From contig NZ_FOTS01000044.1 of assembly GCF_900114615.1 (NCBI RefSeq), positions 1 to 43,485 on the forward strand: 43,485 nucleotides of DNA, in the 5' to 3' direction. This document shows, piece after piece, positions 7,581 to 16,554 of this stretch (positions are counted from its first letter, which is position 1; each line of letters starts with the position of its first letter). A model generated the notes under the pieces. It was not told where the DNA came from. It did no database searches and worked only from the letters and a program-made list of their open reading frames with translations. The translations under genes and the position numbers were made by a program. The stretch comes from Pelosinus propionicus DSM 13327 (GTDB taxonomy: Bacteria > Bacillota > Negativicutes > DSM-13327).

Positions 7581-8639
7581 TTAACATTCTTTCCCCTCGG
7601 GGAAGACGACAACTTTGCCAAAAAAACTATCGCGCTTATAGATCTTTTCAAAAGTTTCGGGGATTTGTTCAAGAGAAATCCGATGAGTTACCATAGGCTT
7701 AACCTTTATCTTTCCTTCTTTCATGAAATGCAGCGTAGTCGGCCATTCTTTCCCGGGAAATGGACCAGAAACGGCATTCCATGAGCCTAATACTGTCAGT
7801 TCATTTCGCACTACTTTTTCAAAATGTTCGCGAGGAATCGCCACATCCCCATAAGGAATCCCCATAAATACCACAGTGCCCCCCTTTTTAGGCAGAGATA
7901 AAACCTGTGCACTCGTAAATGGATTCCCTGCTGATTCTACAGCAATGTCAACCCCACTGCCGCCCGTCATCTCTTTTACAACTTGTATTGGATCAACATC
8001 TTTTGCATTAATGCACAAATCAGCACCTAGTTCTTTAGCAATTTCTAGCTTTTCATCAAAAACGTCAATGGCAATCACTTTTGTGGCACCAAATATTTTG
8101 GCACATTGTACGGCAAATAACCCAATAGGACCTACCCCCAAAACCGCTACCGTATCGCCGGCTTGAATCTTCGTGCGATAAAAACCATGCATTACCACAC
8201 AAGCTGGTTCCATACCGCAAGCTGTCTCAAAATCTAGACCTTCAGGCATTTTTAGTACACTTCTGGAGTGCAGCCTTACATATTCGGCAAATCCTCCGTC
8301 TTCTTTTGCTCCAATTACTTGCAGGGTTTCACATTTTGAATATTTCCCCAACTGGCAATACTCGCAGTGGAAACATGGAATTGTTGGGCAGACAACAACG
8401 CCATCGCCTACTTTTACATTGGTTACCTTTTCGCCAATTTCCACAATTTCACCTGAAAGCTCATGCCCAAATATAGCTCCTACTGTATGCGGTCCTAATT
8501 TCCCATATCTTGATATATCGGAGCCGCAAAATCCTACAGCCTTTACTTTAACAATTACATCTTCTGGAGTCTTAATTTCTGGAATAGGGCACTCTTCTAC
8601 TCTTATATCTCGAATTCCATATATTTTTGCACCTTTCAC
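7581..8639 (-). CDS. Zinc-dependent polyol-phosphate dehydrogenase (GatD-like)
   Basis: A 352-residue medium-chain dehydrogenase of the galactitol-1-phosphate 5-dehydrogenase/sorbitol dehydrogenase group. Catalytic zinc ligands are visible in GFCGSD and GHEL, the structural zinc site is CFHCEYCQLGKYSKC, and the NAD-binding Rossmann motif is VLGVGPIGLFAVQCA. The GTG start (8637-8639) overlaps the stop of the epimerase gene upstream as GTGA, with GAGGTG in front. It would oxidise the sugar-alcohol phosphate delivered by the GatABC-type PTS to a ketose phosphate. Because the operon otherwise handles pentose phosphates, a pentitol phosphate going to xylulose or ribulose 5-phosphate is the best guess. 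Confidence 0.88.
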   Translation of the reverse strand: MKGAKIYGIRDIRVEECPIPEIKTPEDVIVKVKAVGFCGSDISRYGKLGPHTVGAIFGHELSGEIVEIGEKVTNVKVGDGVVVCPTIPCFHCEYCQLGKYSKCETLQVIGAKEDGGFAEYVRLHSRSVLKMPEGLDFETACGMEPACVVMHGFYRTKIQAGDTVAVLGVGPIGLFAVQCAKIFGATKVIAIDVFDEKLEIAKELGADLCINAKDVDPIQVVKEMTGGSGVDIAVESAGNPFTSAQVLSLPKKGGTVVFMGIPYGDVAIPREHFEKVVRNELTVLGSWNAVSGPFPGKEWPTTLHFMKEGKIKVKPMVTHRISLEQIPETFEKIYKRDSFFGKVVVFPEGKEC

Positions 8640-9304
8640 AGTGTCACCTCATTTACTATTTTTAAAAATGTTTCTAGATTCTGCTTCGTTTTATTTTTTT
8701 GAAAGGCAGCTGATCCAATGACAATATTCGTTGCACCTGCATCTATGACATCATGAATTGTAGACAAGTTAATTCCGCCATCTACTTGGATTGCAAAAGA
8801 ATAATCGCCTGCTCGTTTCATGTCAGCAAGTTCTTTTATTTTCTGATTCATTGCTGCAATATTCTTTTGACCGCCGTAACCTGGATTTACGGTCATAATG
8901 AGTACTAAATCCAGCATCTCATATACATGAGAAAGAACTCCAATTGGAGTAGCAGGATTTAATGCCACGCCAGCCTTCATGCCAAAGCTTTTGATCACTT
9001 GTATCGATCTGTGCAAATGAGTACAAGCTTCGGCATGAACAGTGATACAATCAGCCCCTGCATCCACAAAGGAAGAAATAAAGCGATCTGGATTTTGAAC
9101 CATCATATGAACATCAAACTGCATGTTACTTAGGGGGCGGAGCATACTGACCTGATCTGGGCCAAAAGCTATATTAGGGACAAACGTTCCATCCATTACG
9201 TCAATATGCAATGAATCGATACCACACAATTCTACGGTTTTTAATTCTTGTTCTAAATTCCCCATGTCTGCTGCTAATAAAGAGGGAGAAATGATAATGT
9301 CCAT
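8636..9304 (-). CDS. Ribulose-phosphate 3-epimerase family protein
   Basis: A 222-residue TIM-barrel epimerase. ISPSLLAADMGNLEQEL, HIDVMDGTFVPNIAFGPD (metal-binding His and catalytic Asp), FDVHMMVQNPDRFI, MTVNPGYGGQ and VDGGIN (second catalytic Asp) are all intact. It interconverts ribulose 5-phosphate and xylulose 5-phosphate. An allulose-6-phosphate epimerase role is possible because AlsE is in the same family. It is coupled to the downstream dehydrogenase gene by a four-base overlap and sits in the polyol operon between deoC and the GatD-like gene. Confidence 0.92.
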   Translation of the reverse strand: MDIIISPSLLAADMGNLEQELKTVELCGIDSLHIDVMDGTFVPNIAFGPDQVSMLRPLSNMQFDVHMMVQNPDRFISSFVDAGADCITVHAEACTHLHRSIQVIKSFGMKAGVALNPATPIGVLSHVYEMLDLVLIMTVNPGYGGQKNIAAMNQKIKELADMKRAGDYSFAIQVDGGINLSTIHDVIDAGATNIVIGSAAFQKNKTKQNLETFLKIVNEVTL

Positions 9305-9359
9305 AGGACCTCCAATCTCAGCTATCCATTATTGCTTGTTATTGAAATCATTTTTTTGA

Positions 9360-10031
9360 TTAATATCCGCCAGACCCAGTCTTGCCTGTTATAATCGCTA
9401 TTGCATTGCTTGTTCCAATCCGATTTGCACCAGCTTCTACAATCTTAATTGCATCATCGTACGTTCTAATTCCTCCAGCTGCTTTTACGCCAAAATCTTT
9501 GCCAACTACGGATCGCAGCAGTACAACATCCTCTATAGTTGCTCCACCGCCATTAAACCCGGTAGCGGTTTTGACAAAGTCTGCTCCAGCTTCTTTAATT
9601 AAATTACAAGCAATTTTTTTCTCTTCCTGAGTTAAAAGTGCCGTTTCTATAATCACCTTGGTAACCAAGCCCTGAGAAGCTTTGACAACTTCTTCTATAT
9701 CATATTTCACAACATCATATTCCTTGGACTTTAAAGCGCCCAAATTAATCAGCATATCAATTTCTCTTGCACCGTTACCTATGGCATCTATGGTTTCTGC
9801 CACTTTTACTTTTGTCGTAGCGCCTCCCAAAGAAAAGCCAATGGGTACACCTACTTTAATATCATGCTCTTTCAGTAACTGATTGGCGAAGGAAACATAA
9901 TAAGGATTAACAAATACAGTTTTAAAACCATGTGTGATCGTTTCTTGACAAAATATCTGAATATGTTCTTTAGTCGCAGTGGGATTCAATAAGGTATAGT
10001 CAATCATCTCGATCAATGTTTCTCGATTCAT
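9360..10031 (-). CDS. deoC: Deoxyribose-phosphate aldolase
   Basis: A 223-residue class I aldolase that splits 2-deoxyribose 5-phosphate into glyceraldehyde 3-phosphate and acetaldehyde. The Schiff-base lysine lies in DFVKTATGFNGGGAT. The N-terminal IDYTLLNPTATKEHI, VGVPIGFSLGGATT and the C-terminal VKAAGGIRTYDDA are typical of DeoC. I prefer ATG 10029-10031, which has AGGTG nine bases upstream, over GTG at 10040, which has no Shine-Dalgarno sequence. A DeoC inside a polyol PTS operon is unexpected. It may widen the pathway to deoxy-sugars or act on another short aldose phosphate. Confidence 0.92.
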   Translation of the reverse strand: MNRETLIEMIDYTLLNPTATKEHIQIFCQETITHGFKTVFVNPYYVSFANQLLKEHDIKVGVPIGFSLGGATTKVKVAETIDAIGNGAREIDMLINLGALKSKEYDVVKYDIEEVVKASQGLVTKVIIETALLTQEEKKIACNLIKEAGADFVKTATGFNGGGATIEDVVLLRSVVGKDFGVKAAGGIRTYDDAIKIVEAGANRIGTSNAIAIITGKTGSGGY

Positions 10032-10193
10032 TACAAACACCTACTTTTAATTTTATTGTAATTATTCTTTTATTTTCTATTGAAGATCCATCTTACTCCA
10101 CGCATGCAGAAGGATCATTTCTTTCAAATTTTATAATTTTTAATTCTAAAAATTGCTATTGAGCTCAGTAACAGATCTATTTCTTTATTCTGG

Positions 10194-10211
10194 ACAGTTA
10201 GGCCTAACTGT
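10194..10211. promoter_or_regulatory. Perfect 18-bp palindrome ACAGTTAGG/CCTAACTGT
   Basis: An uninterrupted perfect palindrome in the 226-base gap between the second dehydrogenase gene and deoC. With no loop bases it is a better candidate for a dimeric protein-binding site than for a terminator. No regulator can be assigned. Confidence 0.4.
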
Positions 10212-10257
10212 GTCAGTTCTATTTGAAAACTATAATCTTTCATACTTTTACTTTTTC

Positions 10258-11286
10258 TTATTCAACAGTTAATACAACCTTAATGGCTTCCCCACTTTTT
10301 ATCGCTGCATATGCTTTATCCCATTCCGTAATATTAAATTGGTGAGAAATCAATGCTTTGGCATTTACAAGTTTTTGATTCATAAGTTGCAAAGATGGTT
10401 CCCAATCACTTGGCTTCTGGCTTCTGCACCCCATTACTTTAAGTTCTTTTTGAATAATTTTTTCAAAATCAGTAAGAATTTCTGTTGTTGGAAAAATCCC
10501 TACTTGTACATATTCACCCTTTTTAGTAAGGATATCTAAACCTAAATTAACTGAGGGTGGAGCTCCTGTACATTCAAACACAATATCTGCACCATACCCG
10601 TCGGTAAGCCCTTGTACAATCTGCTTGATATCTTCATTTTGAATGTCAACAGATACATCAATTCCTAATTCCTTAGCCTTATCTAAGCGGCTTTTATCCT
10701 TTTCCAGCCCTGTAATAATAACCTTAGTGTCAAAAGTTTTAGCAATTTGTGCTACCAGTAAACCAATTGGACCAGGTCCTAATACTACTACAACATCATT
10801 TTTCTTTATGCTGCTTTTAGCCACTGCATGATGGGCGCAGGCTAATGCTTCTGTAATGGATGCAGATAGATAATCTACGTTTTCAGGCAATACATGTATA
10901 CTTTCTTTACGCGCCACTACATATTTTGTAAATCCGCCATCCTGCTGTGATCCCAGTCCTTTACGGGTACTGCATAAATTATAGTCTTTTGATTTGCAAT
11001 ACTTGCATTCTCCGCAAATATAAAAAGTTGTTTCTGAGGTTACACGATCACCAACTTTAACTTCTGTTACGTTAGCTCCGACTTCTACTACTTCACCAGC
11101 AAACTCATGGCCTAATGTTACAGGAACCTTAACCTTATATTTACCTTCATAAGTGTGTAAATCCGAGCCGCAAATACCTGCATATTTGACTAAGATTTTC
11201 ACTTCATCCTTACCAGCTTTTGGTTCTTCCTTATCAACAATATCTAGATTCCCATGACCTAATGCTGTTTTGACTAATGCCTGCAT
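10258..11286 (-). CDS. Zinc-dependent alcohol/polyol dehydrogenase (sorbitol or threonine dehydrogenase-like)
   Basis: A 342-residue medium-chain dehydrogenase. GICGSDLHTYEG and TLGHEFAGEVV supply catalytic zinc ligands, CGECKYCKSKDYNLC is the structural zinc loop, and VLGPGPIGLLVAQIA binds NAD(P). ATG 11284-11286 follows GAGGAGG. It is the first metabolic gene after the PTS genes. With the GatD-like paralogue further down, the operon has two distinct dehydrogenases, which suggests two polyol-phosphate substrates or two oxidation positions. The two share family but little specific sequence. Confidence 0.88.
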   Translation of the reverse strand: MQALVKTALGHGNLDIVDKEEPKAGKDEVKILVKYAGICGSDLHTYEGKYKVKVPVTLGHEFAGEVVEVGANVTEVKVGDRVTSETTFYICGECKYCKSKDYNLCSTRKGLGSQQDGGFTKYVVARKESIHVLPENVDYLSASITEALACAHHAVAKSSIKKNDVVVVLGPGPIGLLVAQIAKTFDTKVIITGLEKDKSRLDKAKELGIDVSVDIQNEDIKQIVQGLTDGYGADIVFECTGAPPSVNLGLDILTKKGEYVQVGIFPTTEILTDFEKIIQKELKVMGCRSQKPSDWEPSLQLMNQKLVNAKALISHQFNITEWDKAYAAIKSGEAIKVVLTVE

Positions 11287-11325
11287 CCTTATTCCTCCTC
11301 ATTCCAAAAATTAATTTTGATGAAA

Positions 11326-11374
11326 TCTTGAGCTAACACTTCTTCTCATTCAAGCAAGTAATGTTAGCTCAAGA
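11326..11374 (-). terminator. Intra-operon hairpin after the IIC gene
   Basis: TCTTGAGCTAACA at 11326-11338 pairs perfectly with TGTTAGCTCAAGA at 11362-11374, leaving a 23-base loop. It lies between the IIC stop and the dehydrogenase start. The minus-strand tail (TTTCATC) is a poor T-tract, so partial termination or mRNA processing that favours the PTS genes is more likely than a full stop. Confidence 0.5.
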
Positions 11375-11402
11375 CAAGAATCATATTTTTATTATTCCTA
11401 TA

Positions 11403-12659
11403 TTAATGAAATAGTGTGAATATTTTGTATATCACATAGTGAATTACGTTACCGCCTTGGTCAATACTAGAAATTGTAGTTGCGCCTGCTGGCATTTTAA
11501 AATGTGCATCGATTGCCATTTGCGTATGGAATGTTGCAACATCAGTCGCCATATACAATGACATCCCAATTACAACAGCCCCAACAAGAACCGAATGAAC
11601 GATGTTACCTCTAGCTGCTCCTACAATAAAGCAGACAATAAATGGAATTGTTGCTAAATCACCAAAGGGTAATACATTATTTCCTGGTAGAACAACTGCT
11701 AAAAGGATTGTAATTGGAACTAAAATTAAGGCAGTTGCGATTACGGAAGGATGCCCAATTGCAACTGCAGCATCTAATCCGATATAAATATCTCGATCAC
11801 CAAATCTTTTGCTTAGGAACTCCCGGGCAGATTCAGCAAGCGGGATAAGGCCTTCCATTAGGATCTTAACCATTCGAGGCATTAACACCATAACGCCACC
11901 CATTGCTATACCAACTTTTATGGTCTGCCCTGCTGGATATCCAGCCAGTGCACCCAGCACAACCCCTAAAAATACTCCCATGAAAAGCGGTTCACCAAAA
12001 ACCCCAAATCTTTTTTGTATGGTTTCAGGATCCGCATGTAAATCTTTAATAACAGGAATTTTCTGTACCAATTTCACAAGGGGAATCCCAATTGCATAAG
12101 ACACAGTACTGCCTGTAGGGACAGAAATACCTGGCAAATCAAAATATTTTTCCAGCATTGGTGCAGTCCAGTCAGCAATTTTTAAGACAATAATTTCAAA
12201 AATAACTGCTGCCACTAAACCTTGTACAAGACTTCCAGTTGCTGAATATACAAAGGCTCCCATAAAAGTGAAATGCCAATAATTCCAAAGATCGATATCC
12301 ATTGTTTTTGTGGTTTTGGTAACTAACATAATAACATTAACCAATAAACCTAAAGGAAGAACAAACGCTGCAATTGGAGAAGCCCAAGCTATACTTGCGG
12401 CTCCTGGCCAGCCAACATCAATGATGTTTAGCTGAACACCAAATCTTGCTACCATGCCTTGCGCTGCTGGCGCAAGATTTGAGACCAGTAAATCAACCAC
12501 TAAAAAGATACCTGTAAAACCTACCCCAATCGTCAAACCGGAGCGAAAGGCTTTACTTGCCGGCTGCCCAAAAGCTACTCCCAGCAGAAAAACTGCAACT
12601 GGCAAAATAACCGTTGGTCCTAGCCCTAGAAAGGCCTGGAAAATTTGAACTACATCCAT
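11403..12659 (-). CDS. PTS system, galactitol-type IIC component
   Basis: A 418-residue integral membrane permease of the galactitol (Gat) PTS family. It starts MDVVQIFQAFLGLGPTVILP and has about ten hydrophobic segments, with conserved blocks such as LFMGVFLGVVLGALAGYPAGQ and IYIGLDAAVAIGHPSVIATALILVP. It would carry a polyol across the inner membrane while IIB phosphorylates it. It lies 23 bases downstream of the IIB gene with a GAGGAGG site. Members of this family transport galactitol and several pentitols; the pentose-phosphate genes downstream point to a pentitol such as arabitol, ribitol or xylitol. Confidence 0.93.
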   Translation of the reverse strand: MDVVQIFQAFLGLGPTVILPVAVFLLGVAFGQPASKAFRSGLTIGVGFTGIFLVVDLLVSNLAPAAQGMVARFGVQLNIIDVGWPGAASIAWASPIAAFVLPLGLLVNVIMLVTKTTKTMDIDLWNYWHFTFMGAFVYSATGSLVQGLVAAVIFEIIVLKIADWTAPMLEKYFDLPGISVPTGSTVSYAIGIPLVKLVQKIPVIKDLHADPETIQKRFGVFGEPLFMGVFLGVVLGALAGYPAGQTIKVGIAMGGVMVLMPRMVKILMEGLIPLAESAREFLSKRFGDRDIYIGLDAAVAIGHPSVIATALILVPITILLAVVLPGNNVLPFGDLATIPFIVCFIVGAARGNIVHSVLVGAVVIGMSLYMATDVATFHTQMAIDAHFKMPAGATTISSIDQGGNVIHYVIYKIFTLFH

Positions 12660-12682
12660 AATAATACCTCCTCAGCTTTTTA

Positions 12683-12982
12683 TTATTTCTTAAGTTCTTC
12701 TAAGATTTGCTCTTTCAATTTATCTAATCCTATTCCAGTTAAGAAAGCTCTTGCATTGATGATTGGGAAGGGATACTCTTTGGAAACAATTGTAGTGGTA
12801 ACAAGCAAACTTGCCCTTGATTCATATGCAGGAACTTCTGTCACTTTACATTGAACAATTTCAATTTGAATATTATTTTCTTTAGCCATTTTCTCAATGG
12901 CATCAGATACAACAGTAGACGTTGCAATACCGGTTCCACAAGCTACTAATACAGTTTTTTTACCTTTTCTTACTTCACTCAC
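12683..12982 (-). CDS. PTS system, galactitol-type IIB component
   Basis: A 99-residue soluble IIB protein of the lactose/galactitol superfamily. The phosphorylated cysteine is in VLVACGTGIATSTVV (Cys15). The start is GTG 12980-12982 behind AAAGGAGGTG. It passes phosphate from IIA to the substrate bound to IIC. The gene follows the IIA gene with only two intervening bases, so the three subunits are expressed together. Confidence 0.93.
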   Translation of the reverse strand: MSEVRKGKKTVLVACGTGIATSTVVSDAIEKMAKENNIQIEIVQCKVTEVPAYESRASLLVTTTIVSKEYPFPIINARAFLTGIGLDKLKEQILEELKK

Positions 12983-12984
12983 TT

Positions 12985-13470
12985 TTATTCACCTCCTTTC
13001 ATATTGTTTAAATTAAGTCGTTTACTTACTTCTTCCTTGATTTTCACTTCACTTTCTTCTTTTGCTAAATATAGTAGAATCTCTTCATCTTGAAAGATTC
13101 CCATTAAACTTTGCAGCATTGTTAGCTGAGAGTGACTATCATGCATCGCCAGCATAAAAACTAATTTTACAGGAGTTCTTTCTGTTTCCTCACCCATAAT
13201 ACCAAACTCTACAGGCTTCTTTAATATGCCAACACTAATAGCGGATTGATTAACATGTTCAATATCGGTATGTGGTATGGCAACCCCACAGCCATTAGTT
13301 GGCAAGCCCGTTGCAAATTTTTTCTCTCTTGCAATAACTGCCTCAGCATAACTTTCTTTTACGTAACCTTTTTGATATAAGTTAGCTGCCATATGCTTCA
13401 AAATCTCTGAACTAGTTTCACCTTCTATATTTCTTATCACTAATGTTTCATCAAAATTAACATGATTCAT
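12985..13470 (-). CDS. PTS system IIA component (fructose/galactitol type)
   Basis: A 161-residue IIA protein of the PtsN/fructose superfamily. The phosphorylated histidine is His67 in CGVAIPHTDIEHV. The open frame extends to 13578, but ATG 13468-13470 matches family length and follows AGGGAGG. The first 14 bases overlap the 3' end of the regulator gene, so translation is probably coupled. It takes phosphate from HPr and gives it to IIB. Its domain is of the same kind as the C-terminal domain of the regulator encoded directly upstream. Confidence 0.92.
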   Translation of the reverse strand: MNHVNFDETLVIRNIEGETSSEILKHMAANLYQKGYVKESYAEAVIAREKKFATGLPTNGCGVAIPHTDIEHVNQSAISVGILKKPVEFGIMGEETERTPVKLVFMLAMHDSHSQLTMLQSLMGIFQDEEILLYLAKEESEVKIKEEVSKRLNLNNMKGGE

Positions 13471-16393
13471 GTAATAGAGCCTCCCTAATTTCATCTTCTG
13501 TTTTAGCTTGCTGCATTTGCGCAATAAATTTTTCACTTTTAAATTTGTTATATAAAAACCGTACCCCATCTTTACCATCGATGTCTAAGGCCAGCAAACA
13601 AATTAATGATACAGTATTCTCATGATCCCAATAAATTGGCGCTGCAGCTTTGGCAATTACAATTACGGGATGATTTACATAACTGCTGTCAGCATGGGGC
13701 AGAGCAACCTCTTGATTAATCACATAGCTTCCCATATTTTCTCGCTCCATAACAGCTTCATAATATCCTTCTTTTACATAGCCTTCTTCTAACAAGCTAC
13801 TACAAATACGCTGCAGTACTTCTTCCTTCCCGCCCACTTCCGGCAGCATGATAAATTTGGCCTCTCTCACAACGTGAGGGATGAGGCTGCTGTAACTTTT
13901 CATACGATAATGATTGTTACACTCAATTAAATTCATGATTTGATTTTTTCCTGTTTCGTTAAACAAAGTCTCTAAGGGTAAGAAAGGAATACCGTGATAT
14001 TTAGGATCAATACTGCCGATTATCGCAATGATCTCATAAGTATTAATCGTATCTTGTATTTGCTTATGAAGATCACGTTTTCCAATGACCCCCATATGAA
14101 TTAACTCAATGTCATTTAGCTTTTCACCAAATATTTTCTTTAAATGACTTCCGCATTGAAGTGCTACACCTTCTCCAGTCAAGCAAACTGTAATAATTGC
14201 TTTCTTTCGTTTCAAAACTTTATGATCGACTCGCGTTTTCTTAAAGGTGTAATTTAAATTTTCTACTGCATACACCACATCTTTAATATGGGATCCAGGT
14301 AATATACTTCTGCGAATTGCTTCAATTACCATTACGGTATCTACTCGGTCAATCGTCTCGATCTGGATACCTGTCCTTTCTGAAATAAGCTCTCCAAAGG
14401 TCAGCAACGACCCCATATCAACCAGCATTAAAACACCTTTACCTTCATCAGTTGCCTGTATGATCGTAGTCAAACGTTCTAACACTTCACTAGGACTCTC
14501 ATCTAAGGTCATAACTACCGCTTTTCCATGATTCATATTTAAAAGCTTATTTGCAATTTCCAGCATTCCAACACTTACATTGCCATGAGTAACAACCAGA
14601 ATACCAACTTTGCCTTCCTTTTCTTGTTTATTACCTCTAAGATAGAGTGCAATAAAACCAACCTCATCCTCCGGCAAATGAATTCTATAGTATTTTTCAA
14701 TATGCGCAATCATTTCTTGGGCTACAGCATATTCAAGACTGTATTTTCTTTTGATGTCTTCTAAGTTGGGATTAATAATTTCCCTTCCTTGCTTAATACG
14801 CTGAAAGGTTGCATTCAAATGAATGGCTAAGCAGTAAAATATAGAGTGATCCATTTTCCCTAATGTCATTTCAGCAATTTTAAGAAGCTCCTCTACTAGG
14901 GAAATAATTTCAACTCCCACGACTTTAGCAATCTCATCAGGAGATAAGGGATGCAAATTATCTTTAACATGTTTGATAACATTTTGTAATTTTCGTTCAA
15001 TCTCTATCCCGATAATTCGATTAATTTCTTCTGTATTTAGTCCTTGTTTTACATATTCCGTATAAGTTTTTTCAATATCGCTATAAAAATCTTTTGGAAA
15101 GCTATAAATATCGTTTTCAAGTTCAGCGATTTTTTTATATTTTTTAGGACTGAATCTAAAATCTTGCCAGACGAGGTTTTCAATTTCATCTCGCATGCTC
15201 TTTATTTTCAGAAGACCTTTTTTAACATGAAGATTTAAATCTCTTACATCAATTTTTACACAATCTTCTTTATCCATAACATAAGTTAGAAAGCTCTTGG
15301 CACAAGCTACTTGTATATCACTTTTTAGCTGTCCAATATTTCCATAACATTCATACATCAAGTAGGATTTCATGACATCTAAGGCTACATGAATTGGTGC
15401 ATTCATTCTCGTTGATTCATAACCAAAGAAATTCTTAATTAATTTCAATCTTTCATTTAAGGGACGTTTACTTAACGGCGGAACTTCAATAATCATTGGG
15501 ATTCGTCTTTTAAAAGTCGCTAATAAGGTTGTCTCAATATTTTCAGTAGTGGCGGCAATGAGCTGTACCGTTGCTTTTCTAGTAAAATCAGACTCACCTA
15601 GCCTGCGAAAACATCCCTTGTCAATGAGTTGAAACAGCATTTCCTGTCCTTCAGATGTAAGACGATGCACTTCATCCAAAAATAAGATTCCACCGTCTGC
15701 CTGCTCAATTAATCCTCTTTTATCCTGCGTAGCTCCTGTATAAGCACCTTTTACGCTTCCAAACAGATGTGATATCAATAATTGTGAGTTCTCAGCATAA
15801 TCCGCACAGTTGAAAACAATAAACGGAGATTCTTTAGCTAATCTACCGCTTTCGATAGAAAACTTGTACATCGACTCTGCTAACTCACTTTTTCCTACAC
15901 CTGTTTCTCCTAAAATCAAGCAATGTAAACCATTAGGAGGATATAATACTGCAGCCTTCGCTTGCTGTATCTGTATTTCTAAACTTCCATTCCCGCCGAT
16001 TAAATTTTGAAAAGCTTGAATTTCTTGAATCTCTTCTTGCTTTTTTACACCATTTTTCAACAGAGGAGCCTCATCTATGATCTGTTTATTACCTTGGGCT
16101 CCTTTAATTTCTTCTAAATATTTGACTACCAAGTAACGCGATAATTTATATCCGCTATTTTGCAGCATCTTAGTCAGTTCGCGATAGGAAATATTCTCGT
16201 TTTCCTGTAATATTTGGGATATTTCTTCACAAATATAGATCTTCTTTCGTTCTCGAGAATCTGCAATCTTTAATTCCTTACGCAGCAACGTCATGTATTC
16301 TCTGCTTACTAATAAACTTTCACCTAATTGCAGATCCGTTAGCGGTTCTTTCTTATTTTCTTTTGAAAGGATACTGCGGAGTTTATTTTTCAC
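13457..16393 (-). CDS. LevR/MtlR-like sigma-54-dependent PTS activator with C-terminal EIIA domain
   Basis: A 978-residue enhancer-binding protein. Residues 1-97 are a putative DNA-binding region. Residues about 130-370 are the AAA+ domain with Walker A GETGVGKS (162-169), sigma-54 contact loop GAYTGA (216-221; usual form GAFTGA) and Walker B GGILFLDE (234-241). A PTS-regulation domain follows (about 480-590, His525), then a mannose-type EIIA domain (His603 in VTHGN), a Gat-like EIIB domain (Cys737 in CLTGEG) and a fructose-type EIIA domain (about 850-975, His900 in ALPHAD) where LevR normally has a second PRD. The GTG start at 16391-16393 follows AGGAGGG. A consensus -24/-12 promoter sits 25 bases upstream, so the protein probably activates its own polyol PTS operon. 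Phosphorylation of its PTS domains would tie activity to substrate flux. Confidence 0.93.
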   Translation of the reverse strand: MKNKLRSILSKENKKEPLTDLQLGESLLVSREYMTLLRKELKIADSRERKKIYICEEISQILQENENISYRELTKMLQNSGYKLSRYLVVKYLEEIKGAQGNKQIIDEAPLLKNGVKKQEEIQEIQAFQNLIGGNGSLEIQIQQAKAAVLYPPNGLHCLILGETGVGKSELAESMYKFSIESGRLAKESPFIVFNCADYAENSQLLISHLFGSVKGAYTGATQDKRGLIEQADGGILFLDEVHRLTSEGQEMLFQLIDKGCFRRLGESDFTRKATVQLIAATTENIETTLLATFKRRIPMIIEVPPLSKRPLNERLKLIKNFFGYESTRMNAPIHVALDVMKSYLMYECYGNIGQLKSDIQVACAKSFLTYVMDKEDCVKIDVRDLNLHVKKGLLKIKSMRDEIENLVWQDFRFSPKKYKKIAELENDIYSFPKDFYSDIEKTYTEYVKQGLNTEEINRIIGIEIERKLQNVIKHVKDNLHPLSPDEIAKVVGVEIISLVEELLKIAEMTLGKMDHSIFYCLAIHLNATFQRIKQGREIINPNLEDIKRKYSLEYAVAQEMIAHIEKYYRIHLPEDEVGFIALYLRGNKQEKEGKVGILVVTHGNVSVGMLEIANKLLNMNHGKAVVMTLDESPSEVLERLTTIIQATDEGKGVLMLVDMGSLLTFGELISERTGIQIETIDRVDTVMVIEAIRRSILPGSHIKDVVYAVENLNYTFKKTRVDHKVLKRKKAIITVCLTGEGVALQCGSHLKKIFGEKLNDIELIHMGVIGKRDLHKQIQDTINTYEIIAIIGSIDPKYHGIPFLPLETLFNETGKNQIMNLIECNNHYRMKSYSSLIPHVVREAKFIMLPEVGGKEEVLQRICSSLLEEGYVKEGYYEAVMERENMGSYVINQEVALPHADSSYVNHPVIVIAKAAAPIYWDHENTVSLICLLALDIDGKDGVRFLYNKFKSEKFIAQMQQAKTEDEIREALLHESC

Positions 16394-16417
16394 ATCTAAC
16401 CCTCCTGTCTCTTATTA

Positions 16418-16435
16418 TTGCAAAACCCGTGCCAA
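16418..16435 (-). promoter_or_regulatory. Sigma-54 (-24/-12) promoter of the polyol PTS operon
   Basis: Read on the minus strand this is TTGGCACGGGTTTTGCAA. It contains TGGCAC-N5-TTGCA and matches the accepted consensus YTGGCACGRNNNTTGCW at every fixed position. Transcription would start near 16408, leaving a leader of about 15 bases that includes the regulator's ribosome-binding site. The product of the first gene is a sigma-54 activator, which supports the call. Confidence 0.88.
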
Positions 16436-16554
16436 CAAGTGGCTAATTATGTTACTAATGAGAGAAATGCTTGGATATTATTGAACTAAATAAATTTTTG
16501 AAAATTGAATCGAATCACACTTTTTATGTTTTTTTTACTTTTTTTAAAATTTAC

